DNA from: Cryptomeria japonica
Lineage: Eukaryota; Streptophyta; Pinopsida; Cupressales; Cupressaceae
Direction of reading: 5' to 3'
NCBI RefSeq assembly: GCF_030272615.1
Contig: NC_081405.1
Location: forward strand, 569,099,095-569,163,094
Length of the DNA stretch: 64,000 nucleotides
The translations under genes and the position numbers were made by a program. The notes beneath the pieces are model-generated. The model worked only from the letters and a program-made list of their open reading frames with translations. It ran no database searches and was not told the DNA's origin. Shown here piece by piece: positions 1 to 9,801 of this stretch (position 1 is its first letter; the number at the start of each line of letters is the position of its first letter).

Positions 1-95
1 AAATCAACATCAACTCCTAAAAGGTATTATTTAAAGTCATTGAATTGATGCTTTCACTGAACTCGGTTAGTGAGTAGAAGATAGGGGTAGGACCC

Positions 96-1658
96 CTAAC
101 TTACTTCTAAGATACTCAAAAGTGTCTCCCTTGGCAGAGGCTTGGTGAAGATATTTGCTATTTGTTCCTTTGAGCTAACATATTCCAACACCACTTTCTT
201 CTCTTGAACTTCTTCTCTAAGATAATGATATTTGATAGAGATGTGCTTTGTCTTAGAGTGCATAACAGGATTCTTTGAAATGTTTATGGCACTAGTATTG
301 TCACAGAATATAGTTACTAGTTCAGTAACTTTCTCATTTATGCCTTCCAATAGTTGTTTGATCCATGCTATATTGGTACAATTCAATGCTACAGCAACAT
401 ATTCACCTTCTACTGTTGACTGTGAAACACATCATTGTTTCTTTCTAAGCCAACTCACTAGTCTTTCTCCTAAAAAGAAAGCTCCTCCACTTATGCTTTT
501 CTTGTCATCAATGTTGCCTACCCAATTACCATCAGTATAAAATTTTAAATCAAAAACATTTCCTTTCTGGTATACTAAGCCATAATCCTCAGTGCCTTTC
601 AAGTATCTGAAAATTCTTTTGATTGTTGTCATATGTGTTTCCTTGGGATTTGCAGAAAATCTTTTAACTATACCTACTACATGTGCTATATCTGGCCTGC
701 TATGAACAACATATTGCAACTTTCCAATCATAGATTGATAAAGTGTCTCATCAACAGATGCAAATTCATCATTCTTTGATAGTTTATAGCTGGTAGTCAT
801 AGGAGTACTTACTGGCTTTGAATCCTCCATTCCAAATTTCTTCAAGATTTCCTTTATGTACTTGGATTGAGTAATGAAAATCTCATCTTTCATTTGCAAT
901 ATATGTAAACCTATAAAATACTTTATCTCACTGATTAATGACATCTCAAATTCTTTGCTCATTTCATTTCCAAAGTTCTTGCATAAGGAGTCATTACCAC
1001 AAAAGATAATATCATCAACAAATATGGCTGAGATTGGTATTCCTTTGTCTTCATCATTTTTCATGTACATATTACTATTTTCACTAGTTCTTATAAAACC
1101 AATCTTGATTAAATAAGAATGCAATCTCTCATACGATGCTGTAGGTGCTTTCTTTAGACCATATAAAGCTTTGTTCAGTTTACATACCTTATCTTTATTC
1201 TCTCCTTCAAAAAATCCTTTAGGTTGTTCAGTAAAAACTTCTTCTTCTAATGTATCATTCAGAAATGCAGATTTGACATCCATTTGATATACTTTGAAAT
1301 TCTTGTAAGCAACATATGCCAACAATGTTCTTACTCCTTCAAGTCTTGCCACAGGTGCAAAAGTCTCACCATAATCAATTCCTTCTTCTTGAGCATAACC
1401 TTTGCAAACTAGTCTTTCTTTATTTCGAATGACCTCACCTTTTTCATTCAGCTTGTTTCTGAAAATCCACTTTGTATCGATTACATTTTTATCCTTTGGT
1501 CTTGGGACCAGTGTCCATGTGTCATTCTTCTTGATTTGATCAATCTCTTCTGTCATAGCATTTATCCAATCTTCATTGTTAAATGCCTCTTTCACTATCC
1601 TTGGTTCAAATTCGGATATCAGACATGTGTTCTGTCTCAGTTTGTTCCTTGTCATCAC
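96..1658 (-). pseudogene. Element A reverse transcriptase and RNase H (Copia pol, 3' part)
   Basis: This would copy element RNA into DNA and remove the RNA strand. The frame opens with the Copia RT entry region ([14 protein letters not shown], then [17 protein letters not shown]), followed by [12 protein letters not shown] and the active-site motif FVDDIIF with both aspartates. RNase H follows ([10 protein letters not shown], then DNTSAINISKNPVMHSKTKH and IANIFTKPLP). A TGA near 432 splits RT from RNase H; the two parts stay in the same frame. The RT active site looks intact, but the frameshift upstream separates it from integrase. The 95 bases to the left hold no gene and are 3' untranslated element sequence. 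Confidence 0.93.
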
Positions 1659-1765
1659 TGGATCATTCTTATCTCCTATAATCTGACTTGATGCATGATT
1701 CCTTCTAAATACTTGGCTAATATAGGCTTGGTAGATTCTGTATGATCTTCTTCATCACTCGGTAA

Positions 1766-3193
1766 CTAGATATTCTCTTCATTTCCTTTAGCAGTTTTCT
1801 CGGTAGGACTTCTCAGTTGAACATATACAAATTCTTCATAATCTTCTGATTCCTTTGAATTTCCTTCATCATTTCTTTCTGCATATTCATCAATTTTCAC
1901 ATTTGCACTTTCTACTATTTTGTTAGATGATTTGAGTGGACATTTATATGCTTTGCTTCTAGAAGAATAACCTAGAAATGTTCCTTCTTCACTTTTCTGA
2001 TCAAACTTTCCATTTCTATCATCTTTGTGTACATAACATCTACTTCCAAAGATTTTAAAGTAACTTACATTAGGTTTCTTATCATACCAGATTTCATATG
2101 GTGTCTTCAAAGTTCCTTTCTTTAGTTGTACTCAGTTCAGGGTGTAAATTGTTGTGCTTATTGCTTCTCTCCAAAATTTTTGTGGTACTTTCTTTTCAAT
2201 CATTAGGGTTCTGGTACAATCCACAATAGATCTATTTCTTCTCTCTGCTATCCCATTTTGTTGTGGAGTTCTCGGTGCAGAGACTTGTCTTTTTATACCA
2301 TGACCATTGTAGAATAAGTTGAACTCATCAGAAGTGAACTCTCCTCCTCTATCAAATCTAAGACATTTTAGTTGTCTTCCTGTTTCATTTTCAACTCTTG
2401 CCTTGTACCATTTAAACATTTGAAAAGATTTTGACTTTTCTTTTAAAAACATTACTGACATCATCCTTGAGTAATCATCCATAAATAATATGAAATACTT
2501 ATCACCATAATAACTCTGAACTTTCATAGGACCACAAAGATTAGTATGCACAAGATCTAAAATTCCCTTAGAAGTGTAGGACTTACTTGTAAAGCTTGAT
2601 CTTGTCATCTTACCCATCTGGCATCCTTGGCACATAGCATTCTTAGGTTTCTCAAGACTTGGTAGACCTCTTACTCAGTGTTTCTTACTTATTTTGATCA
2701 GATTATCAAAATTTACATGACATAACCTTTTATGCCATAACCAGGTATCATCTATCTTTGCATATAGACACTTATTCTAAGTTGATTCAAGGTGAAATGT
2801 GTTACCTTTTGGTTGTGTCTCGGTAGCTGCTAACTTTCCATGCTTGTCATGAACTTTGACAATTCCTTTCTGAAATTCTATTCGGTATCCTGTATTGTTT
2901 AGTTGTGCTACACTCAACAAATTGTATTTCAAACCTTCAACCCAATAAACATCATTACATTTAGCATTGTCAAGAAGTGTTATAGATCCTTTACCTCTTA
3001 CTGGACATGGTGCATCATTACCAAATCTTACATAACCTCCATCATAATCTTCTAATGTAACAAACTTGTGTTTATCACCTGTCATGTGATGTGAGCATCC
3101 ATTATCTATGATCCAAGAATCATTAGTATTTATGTGAGATATTAAAGCTTTTTCTTCATACCTTTCTTCATCTGATCCATCTTTGATAGCCAC
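1766..3193 (-). pseudogene. Element A protease and integrase (Copia pol, 5' part)
   Basis: Upstream is a retropepsin-like site, WIIDNGCSHHMTG, where most Copia proteases have DSG. It is followed by the region leading to LKYNLLSVAQL. The integrase part carries a zinc-type CQGCQMGKM segment, HTNLCGPM (usually HTDLCGP, so the first catalytic Asp is Asn), FDRGGEF for the second Asp, and PQQNGIAERRN for the catalytic Glu. Stops lie near 2132 and between 2636 and 2776, all within one frame. With the changed protease and first integrase aspartate it is unlikely to be active. It joins gag upstream and RT downstream as one former polyprotein. Confidence 0.9.
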
Positions 3194-3328
3194 ATAGACA
3201 ACTTCCTCTATATCAGTTTCATCTAATTTATCATCATTAGATTCCTCATTAGCTATTAGGCATGTCTTTTTATCTCTTCTTCTAAAGTCTCGGTGTCCTC
3301 TATAATGATTATCTTTCTATCTGTCATC

Positions 3329-4255
3329 TTAGTAATCTCTCTTTTCACTAGATTCTTTGTCAGGATAGTTAGAAGCCATATGTCCTATTCTATCATAGTT
3401 AAGACATTTCAAAGGTAAATTTCCTTTGTACTTACCTTTTCCTCTCGGTAGCCTTTTGGCTAATAGTGCTTCAAAATCTTCTTGCTTTCTGATTTCTTCA
3501 TAAAGTTTGTGTACCTCCTCCATGTTTTTGCGAAATCTTTCACTTGCTCCACTATGATTCCCTTCAGAATACTTATACTTTCTATCATTGTAATCATCAG
3601 ATTCATCAAGATGAAAAGAACTAAATGCAGACTCAACTTTATTTACTGAAGACCCACTATTATCAAAGTTAGTTAACTCAAATGCATGTAGCTTACCAAT
3701 AGTAGCATCCAAAGAAACTGGCATATTGGGTACAAACCTCAATTCATTGATTGCAGAGACTCAGATTGCATAAGCAGGTAGAAGGGTTCTTAATAAATTA
3801 CTTGTGACATCCTTCTCTTCAATGGTTCCTCCTACTCCTTTGATTTGATTGACAATCTCCTTTAACCTTGTACTATATTGGGTTATGTTCTCACCTTCAT
3901 TCATTCTCATAGATTCAAGTTGCCCTCTTAGACTATCCACTTTTTCTCTTTGAACATGTTCATCATCACCATACACATATATGAGCTTGTCCAACATTGC
4001 CTTGGCATCATTGTAGCCTTCTAGATCATTAAACTCTGAGTTGGTCAATGCAAATGTTATTTCAATCATTTCTTGAATATGTTCTTGCTTTGCCTTTATC
4101 TCTTCCATTGTCAATGGATAGGTACTAGGTGTAACGAAATCATTCTCCAGATAATATACAACATATTCTCCAATTCCTGATAGGTGCAGCTTCATCCTTT
4201 TCTGCCATGTAGAGAAACTTGAATTGTTCAGCTTCGGTGCATCCCTCTTATACAT
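3329..4255 (-). pseudogene. Element A gag (UBN2-type capsid and degenerate zinc knuckle)
   Basis: The structural protein that packages element RNA. The start is the ATG at 4255, about 50 bases after the primer-binding site and the first ATG of the long frame. The N-terminal half has the plant Copia gag pattern (FSTWQKRMKLHLSGIGEYV, then LEGYNDAKAMLDKLIYVYGD and LRGQLESMRMNEGENITQY). The C-terminal half has a single CCHC knuckle in which two cysteines have become tyrosine (CLNYDRIGHMASNYPD), so zinc binding is probably lost. A TGA near 3758 splits the frame without changing phase. Confidence 0.9.
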
Positions 4256-4305
4256 CTTTGGATCTTTTCCTCAAGTACCTTTAAACTTTTCTTCCAAAGT
4301 CCAAA

Positions 4306-4317
4306 GCTCTAATACCA
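4306..4317 (-). promoter_or_regulatory. Primer-binding site of element A
   Basis: Read on the minus strand, directly after the LTR, this is TGGTATTAGAGC. That is the plant initiator-Met tRNA 3'-end complement (TGGTATCAGAGC) with one C-to-T change. It marks the start of minus-strand DNA synthesis and fixes the 5' LTR boundary. Confidence 0.9.
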
Positions 4318-4319
4318 AT

Positions 4320-5773
4320 TGTTAATAAGATGAGAGGGGGGGGTGAATCATACAAACTTAATCTTCCATAAAATCAACAGATTCAACCTCGATAGCTTTA
4401 ATAGATATATGTAACCAAAACTGTAAAACATGCAAACTCATAAACAAATAACATCACAACATATTCAACACCAGATTTAACGTGGAAACCCAAATAGCGA
4501 AAAACCATTGTGGGATTTCGGACCCACTAAGAAATATACTCTTCTAGATTATGCTCGGTTAAAAGCAAATCCTGTTAAAGATTACAAACACATTGCTAGA
4601 TGTGACCCAGTTAAGGGATTTCCCTCAGATCTATTAGGATCTTCACCTTGTTAGAGGTGACCTTGTTAAAGGGTTTCAAACACTCAATCAGAATGTCACC
4701 TTGCTAGAGGATTTACAAATAAGACTGTTAAGTCCACTCAGCTAAGAGATTTTCTGTCACTTACAAATAAACAATAGTAATGAGTATGTTTGCAACTTTG
4801 CATCTAAAATGCTAAAGCAGATTCTTATTTGCTTAATACAATCTAGTCATAGGACTTATCTTGTCCCTTTGATGGGTTCCTTACTCTGTCATTCAAACAG
4901 GTCTTCAAGCTTCTATGCTCGGTAATGACTATGTAGCATCCCTGTGCTTACACCTTCCCGCATTCATTGTTTATCAATAGTTCCTTATTTATAAACAATT
5001 TGCTAACCGCTTAATCTCCTTGATCACATTTCCCATGATCAATCTTAGCCATCAGATCTCCAGACTTGACTAGGTTCAATGTATCCTTCGATCTGAAAAT
5101 GTTTTACCTTGCCTTGGAACTTGCATACATTTCTTGGAACTTGTGCTAGGGTATTGCGGTTCAATCTGAGCTATAGATCTTTCTATGGATCTTCCATTGC
5201 CATAGATCCTTAATAAACTTCATACACGTTGTATCAATCATTTAATCATATCCAGCTCATCAACTTCCTTCTTTAAATAACACATGTATTCATCCAATGC
5301 ATTCTGTTATTACTCGGTTGCAACTCGGTAAATACTAAATTTCACTCGGTAGACATTCCGCCTTCATTAACCGATAGCAATAACCTTAGGGTTTACTGAC
5401 TAGGTTCCTTAGGGTTTATCGACTAGGTTCCTTGATCAGTAACATAGTATAGTATTAACCTTACAAACAATAGCATATATAGGATATCAAAACAATCTAA
5501 ACATCATGATCTCATCATTGTCTAACTCGGTAATAGTTGCCCATTGAATAACTTATTCCTCCCCTTATTCATCACATTCTTTCTGTGTCTTTTACTGACA
5601 TCTTAATTCTCTTCAAAACATACTTCTTAAGATATGGCAACATCATACTAAATCAGAAAATCAATTTCTTGACATCAATGACAAAATAATATTGTTAAGA
5701 CAGTAAACATCCTTAATCAGTTATATCCATAATCATCAACAACCTTCTCAATATCCTTATTGAAATGCCAACA
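4320..5773 (-). repeat. 5' LTR of element A
   Basis: About 1,454 bp, bounded by TGTT at 4320 and AACA at 5773 (TGTTGGCATT on the minus strand). Near its 3' end is the C-rich tract common to these Copia LTRs (poly-G at 4334-4341 on the plus strand). Around 4478-4528 lies the conserved block ending in CGTGGAAACCC that also occurs in the B LTRs. A purine tract lies immediately outside the upstream end, where unrelated flanking DNA would be expected for a simple 5' LTR (see findings). Confidence 0.88.
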
Positions 5774-5812
5774 ATCTCCCCTTGTCTGTTATAATGCCAA
5801 CAGCATGATCAA
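5774..5812 (-). other. Copia 3'-end remnant: purine tract abutting the LTR
   Basis: On the minus strand this reads ...CTGTTGGCATTATAACAG followed by ACAAGGGGAGAT and then the LTR start. It is the type of sequence found just upstream of a 3' LTR in these Copia families. It implies that the adjoining LTR once served as, or recombined with, the 3' LTR of another copy. The next 70 bases up to the gag fragment show nothing assignable. Confidence 0.7.
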
Positions 5813-5883
5813 AATTTGGACACAAGATAACCCCGCGTCAAATTTGGGGGCAACACACTAGAACAAAATCATGACATTCCTAT

Positions 5884-6255
5884 AGAGTATGGTATACATG
5901 GACAAAGCAAATATTCCATTCCTCAACATGAATCTATACCAAGTGGTCCTTATACATATACACAACATCATTATAGACCTCCTCCATATGAACATCTGTA
6001 TGATCAATATCATCCATATATGCAACAAGGTCCTCCTCCACCCGATGTTTCAAGCATGGGGTATGGCCCAAGAAGTCAGCCTCCACCTAAGAATAATTTG
6101 GAATAGAAAATCAAGGACTTACAAAAGAAAATGGAGGACATAAATACACCAAAGCCAACTTACACAATGAGAGACATATGTCCCTATCCATTTGACAAGA
6201 GCATTCCAATGCCTCCATTTCCTACACACTTTGTGACACCTAAGTTTGATAAGTC
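5884..6255 (+). pseudogene. Ty3/Gypsy gag fragment (N-terminal half)
   Basis: In one frame the plus strand reads a Tyr/Pro/His-rich stretch (PPPYEHLYDQYHPYMQQ), one internal TAG near 6104, then KIKDLQKKMEDI and YTMRDICPYPFDKSIPMPPF. The last part is the hallmark of plant Gypsy gag just before the capsid domain. The frame stops at FVTPKFDK, where N0 begins on the opposite strand. No capsid, protease or pol follows, so this is a broken end of a larger element. The upstream ATG frame at 5889 is out of phase and is not the gene. Confidence 0.75.
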
Positions 6256-6834
6256 GTAGCCTAGAATCATGCTGCTGAATCTGACATTGATGTTGGTTAC
6301 ATCATTCACTCTTAAATACCTCTTGTTGGATGTTGCACCTGTTAGGTTCATCACTAAGTAATTTGAGACCTTCTTTCTCTTGTCAGGTTTGTTACCGGTG
6401 GAGGGTAACCCTGTTACAACTTTTACTGCCTCCTTAGTAATTTTGTGAATCGAATCCAACCAGAAAAATGCACCATGTACCCTACTCAATACTATCCTTA
6501 TAACTTCCTTAGGGAAATCTGGAATGCTGAGAATTTCAGTGAATCCTAGGGTTTCAATTATTTTGTGTTCAAGTTTCACATTATTGGAATCATCACAAAT
6601 TACATTCTTATACATGTTCTTAATTTCCTCATCTCCTAATTCTTCTACGTGGCAATGAATATACATTCTAGGGTCTTCTACAAAAACTACTCCTTTGGGA
6701 ATTTGAGAAAAAGAACCAACATTATCATCCTTCTTTGCTATTTTGGTAACTAACTAAAAGATGGGCCTAGGGTTCTTGATTGCTTCCACTATTGTAGGGT
6801 TTTCTATGAATTCAAGTACAAAGGAAGATGTCAT
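6256..6834 (-). pseudogene. N0 ORF2, N-terminal fragment
   Basis: Starts with the ATG at 6834 (MTSSFVLEFIENPTIVEA). It aligns throughout with the N1 and N2 ORF2 proteins, sharing AEDP/VEDPRMYIHC, EELGDEEI, ETLGFTEILSIP, IVLSRVHG and ITKEAVKVVTGLPSTG. A TAG near 6755 interrupts the frame. The match ends at FSSMILGYD, about 190 residues in, exactly at the truncation. Function unknown; not a known retroviral-type domain as far as I can see. Confidence 0.85.
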
Positions 6835-7139
6835 GATTATAAATACCTTTTTCTACCTTAGGTATGATTGATTGCTGAATTACTTTGCTTCTTTTCTCAA
6901 AATGCCTTAGCTCTGGAAATTTCATGCTCTTTGAATGTTTGAATGCTCGGTGAAGTAAAATGGAGCCAAAAACACTGATTTATAATGTCAATTTGCCAAT
7001 TACCACATTTAATGCATGTCGGTTAAGTAATCACTTAACTTTATCTACTGGTATAGAAGTAGTTTCAACTTCTTACCATCAACTGAGGGAATAATAGCAT
7101 GTTTCACATTTGTTTGCCAAACCCTCAAGGGAATTTTCT
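6835..7139 (-). other. N0 spacer between ORF1 and ORF2
   Basis: About 300 bases without a reading frame. Matching spacers lie in N1 (28481-28822) and N2 (31229-31535), all containing the minus-sense equivalents of a CTATTATTCCCTC block and a run just before the ORF2 start. It may serve as the leader for internal ORF2 translation or a second transcript, but no clear TATA box or splice site can be assigned. Confidence 0.6.
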
Positions 7140-7778
7140 TCAGTTGGATGAAGAGTCTCCTATCGGTGGAGTACTACTCTATTCTACCGGTGGAGGAGTA
7201 TTCCTTTCAACATTCAGTTCTAATTTCTTGATCCATTGTTTTGAAAATTCATGCTTAACTTCTTCAACTTTTTCTTTTCCTTTCAAACTAGGACCTTTGT
7301 TATTTACCGGTGAGGACTTGCTTCTACAAAATTTAGCAATATGTCCAATTTTATTACATGCATAACAAGTCACATTATTTTTCTAAATAGCCTTTCCATA
7401 TCCTATGCCGGTTTATGTTCTGCATTGATTAGATAAGTGTCCAAATCTTCCACAAACATAACATCTCACATTAATTCTGGAATTTTTAGAATTATGACCA
7501 ACTTTGTTGCATTTTGAATATTGACCAGTGGGTGTATTGGTATTCTGATAATTTCTAGATCTACATTGATTTTCTCTATGACCATACTTATTACAGTTAA
7601 AGCATTTTCCATTGAATTTATAAGCAGTAGGTTGTCTTACCGGTTTGCTCTGATCCTGTGTGTTTACAGTACCGAAAATTTCACCAATTTCAAAGCCAAG
7701 TCCACAAGTGTCACCATTAGGTTTCTGATTCTTCAACAAGTCACCAAGTTCTTCTGAGCTTTTCTTAAATTTCTCTTT
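7140..7778 (-). pseudogene. N0 ORF1, C-terminal part with CCHC knuckles
   Basis: Continuation of ORF1 after the T1 insertion. It reads EKFKKSSEELGDLLKNQK, then three CCHC knuckles (CFNCNKYGHRENQC, a second CSKC type that has lost its last Cys, CYVCGRFGHLSNQC). After a break the fourth is CYACNKIGHIAKFC. A Lys-rich tail and a Pro/Thr-rich end follow, with the final TGA at 7140. The interruption at 7784 falls where N2 reads ANQHKEKFKKSS, so the T1 insertion point is clear. Confidence 0.85.
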
Positions 7779-7783
7779 GTACT

Positions 7784-9055
7784 TGTAAAGTGGAAAAATC
7801 AAACCCTAGTTGTTCTCCCCTCCCCAACTCCAAGGAGAGAGAAGGGAGAGTCACTAGGGTTGATGGTTTTCACTTAGGAGAGAATTTACATTCAAAAGAG
7901 GGGTTGAAACCCACAAGATCCAATCCCACGCAATGCAAGATTGGATTCTATATGAGTTTCAAGGGTTGTGATAACAAGGATACCCTCTTTTGTAAAGGAA
8001 TGTAGATAGAAATATTGAACTAGGAATGCATGTAAAGTGGGAAATATTCGCTTATAAATAGAGATAGGGATATGATATGAAGCTGCGGACCTGGAATTAG
8101 TAGTAAAATGTCGAGACGGCGCTGTCCTGCAAATTTGAGCAAAAGTTGACGGGACGATGGCGCCCAGCGTGCACACGGTCCTCCGAAAAATCCGCGAATC
8201 GAAGGGGGATCTGTTCATCTCTGCACAAGGATTCTAGATCTTCAATTTCAGCCGCGTACCTGCAACCTACACACAGAAAAGCGAAGACGATTGGGGGGTT
8301 AGGGATTAGGGGTTTGCCCTTAGGTCAAACCCTGGTTTTGGAATTAACCAAGAAATGAGAAATGCTGTAAATGTAAATAACTGTAATGTAAAACAAGTAC
8401 TAGTACCTTGTTGTAAGGATGTTTGTATCCTTATATGCGAAGGTATAGATGTTGTTTTTTGTTGTATGTTGTATGTTGTAGCATGTGATCTCCTCTTCAA
8501 TGGTTGAATCCTTGTCTTGAATGCAACACCTAGCCTTGAATGGAGACTTAGAATGATCAATTGTTTGAAGGAATGTTTGAATGCTTGAATGCTTGAATGC
8601 TTGAATGTTTGAGTATCGTTTCCACCTTTTTCGCCCCTATCCAAATGAGAGAGGAAAATGTAGTTTATATACTTGCCAATTAGGGTTAATAGACTGATTT
8701 TCCCGACCTTAGGCTGACCAGGAAATGTTATTTTCCAACTTGCAAACAAAAAGACCTGAAGTCCCATAGGAGACCGGGCCCAAAATAGGGCCAGGGACCA
8801 GGCCACTGGGCGCCATGGTCATGGGGGACCAGGGCACTGGGCGCCCTAGTCCTGAAGGACCAAGGCACTGGGTGCTCTGGTCCCACCTCCCGGGACAGCA
8901 GGGTGCAAGGAGGATCAGGCCAGGGTGCTGGAAAAATGCAGTTTTTGATGTCATGAACAAGTTTCGGGGTCTCCATTTAGGTTCAGTGTTGCGTCACCAT
9001 CGTGAAGACCCAAATGCGGTCGAAATTGCAAGTGTCACAATTTTAGGATGCTACA
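7784..9055 (-). repeat. 3' LTR of T1
   Basis: About 1,272 bp, nearly the same as the copy at 14386-15656, with differences mostly C/T and G/A. On the minus strand a TATA box, GTATATAAAC, lies near 8665-8674. The U3 part before it holds a GC-rich set of imperfect repeats (about 8776-8885). A 10-bp tandem repeat (GAATGCTTGA, several units) lies at about 8577-8612. Open frames seen in this LTR are not matched to any protein and are not called. Confidence 0.92.
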
Positions 9056-9801
9056 TTTAGCCCCCACTTTAGCGGGAGTATAAGCGTACGCTCATACTTC
9101 CGGTAAAGTACAAGGAAACAACATTGAAAAAACTTTCACCACGTCAAGGAGGCAAGATACACCAAGCCCCCAGTGGACTAAGGATCTTACGACTTCGATT
9201 GACAAAGTAAAAGGGAAGATCATGAGGGAGAACCATGACTGTCAGTAGTAAGGTTCCCTCACTATGAGTCATGCAAGAAAGATATCAAAAATTTTCAAGA
9301 CAAAGCTAAATTTGTCAAGAAATTTTCAAGTATCTTGAAAAGATATGAACGGGATGTATGCCCCCCTATGTTAAAGCGATTGCACATGCCTCACCGGGGG
9401 TGATTGCTTTAAGGTAGTGATACATATAAGAAATGAGAAAGGAGCACGTTATCACAAGGATTTAGCCCCCAAGTGTGAGATAAGCCCAAGGATAATAGAC
9501 ACAAAACACAAAGCACAAGGTGACTTCACTTTCCTCGGGGTCAGTATGCTGTATGATTATTCATGTATATCATATGTATGTATGCATAATTGTTCTTCAT
9601 TCCCCAATCAAGGAAGGTCACCTAGAAGAAGGGAACACCTGTGTCTTTTGAGTCAACATGAGAGAGACCAAAAGAGATCTCAATGTTTTGCATCGTCCTC
9701 AAGTAGACAACACTAAGGACAACAAATAGAAGAATGAGAATAACATATAGAAGAAGTAACAAAAGAAATAGAGGAGGAGAGAATCTGCTATGCTAATGAA
9801 A
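9056..9801 (-). other. T1 3' internal region, non-coding
   Basis: Lies between the end of the gag-protease frame and the 3' LTR, where pol would be in an autonomous element. It starts (on the minus-strand side nearest the LTR) with the purine tract. Apart from repeated AGCCCCCA/CCCCCC-type short tracts (9056, 9165, 9360, 9465) I see no gene. Confidence 0.7.

Larger units (their letters stand above)
1..5773 (-). mobile_element. Copia (Ty1) LTR retrotransposon A, partial at left edge
   Basis: Minus-strand order from right to left is 5' LTR (4320-5773), Met-type primer-binding site, gag, zinc knuckle, protease, integrase, reverse transcriptase and RNase H. Integrase before reverse transcriptase is the Copia order. 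The coding span of about 4.16 kb matches a usual Copia polyprotein of roughly 1,400 residues. One frame runs from 4255 to about 1766; a frameshift between about 1766 and 1658 leads to the frame used down to 96. Several in-frame stops show it is dead. The 3' LTR and the far target duplication lie outside the window. Confidence 0.95.

Noticed and set aside
5889-6143. 84-codon ATG frame
   Set aside because: Out of phase with the recognisable Gypsy gag frame over the same bases.
7790-8005. Plus-strand frame (and its twin at 14362-14607) at the LTR start
   Set aside because: LTR sequence duplicated with the element; antisense to T1 and with no start or domain support.
8306-8806. 166-codon frame on the minus strand, with a matching frame at 14908-15369
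   Set aside because: Both lie in the two T1 LTRs, so their similarity comes from LTR duplication, and no protein motif is visible.
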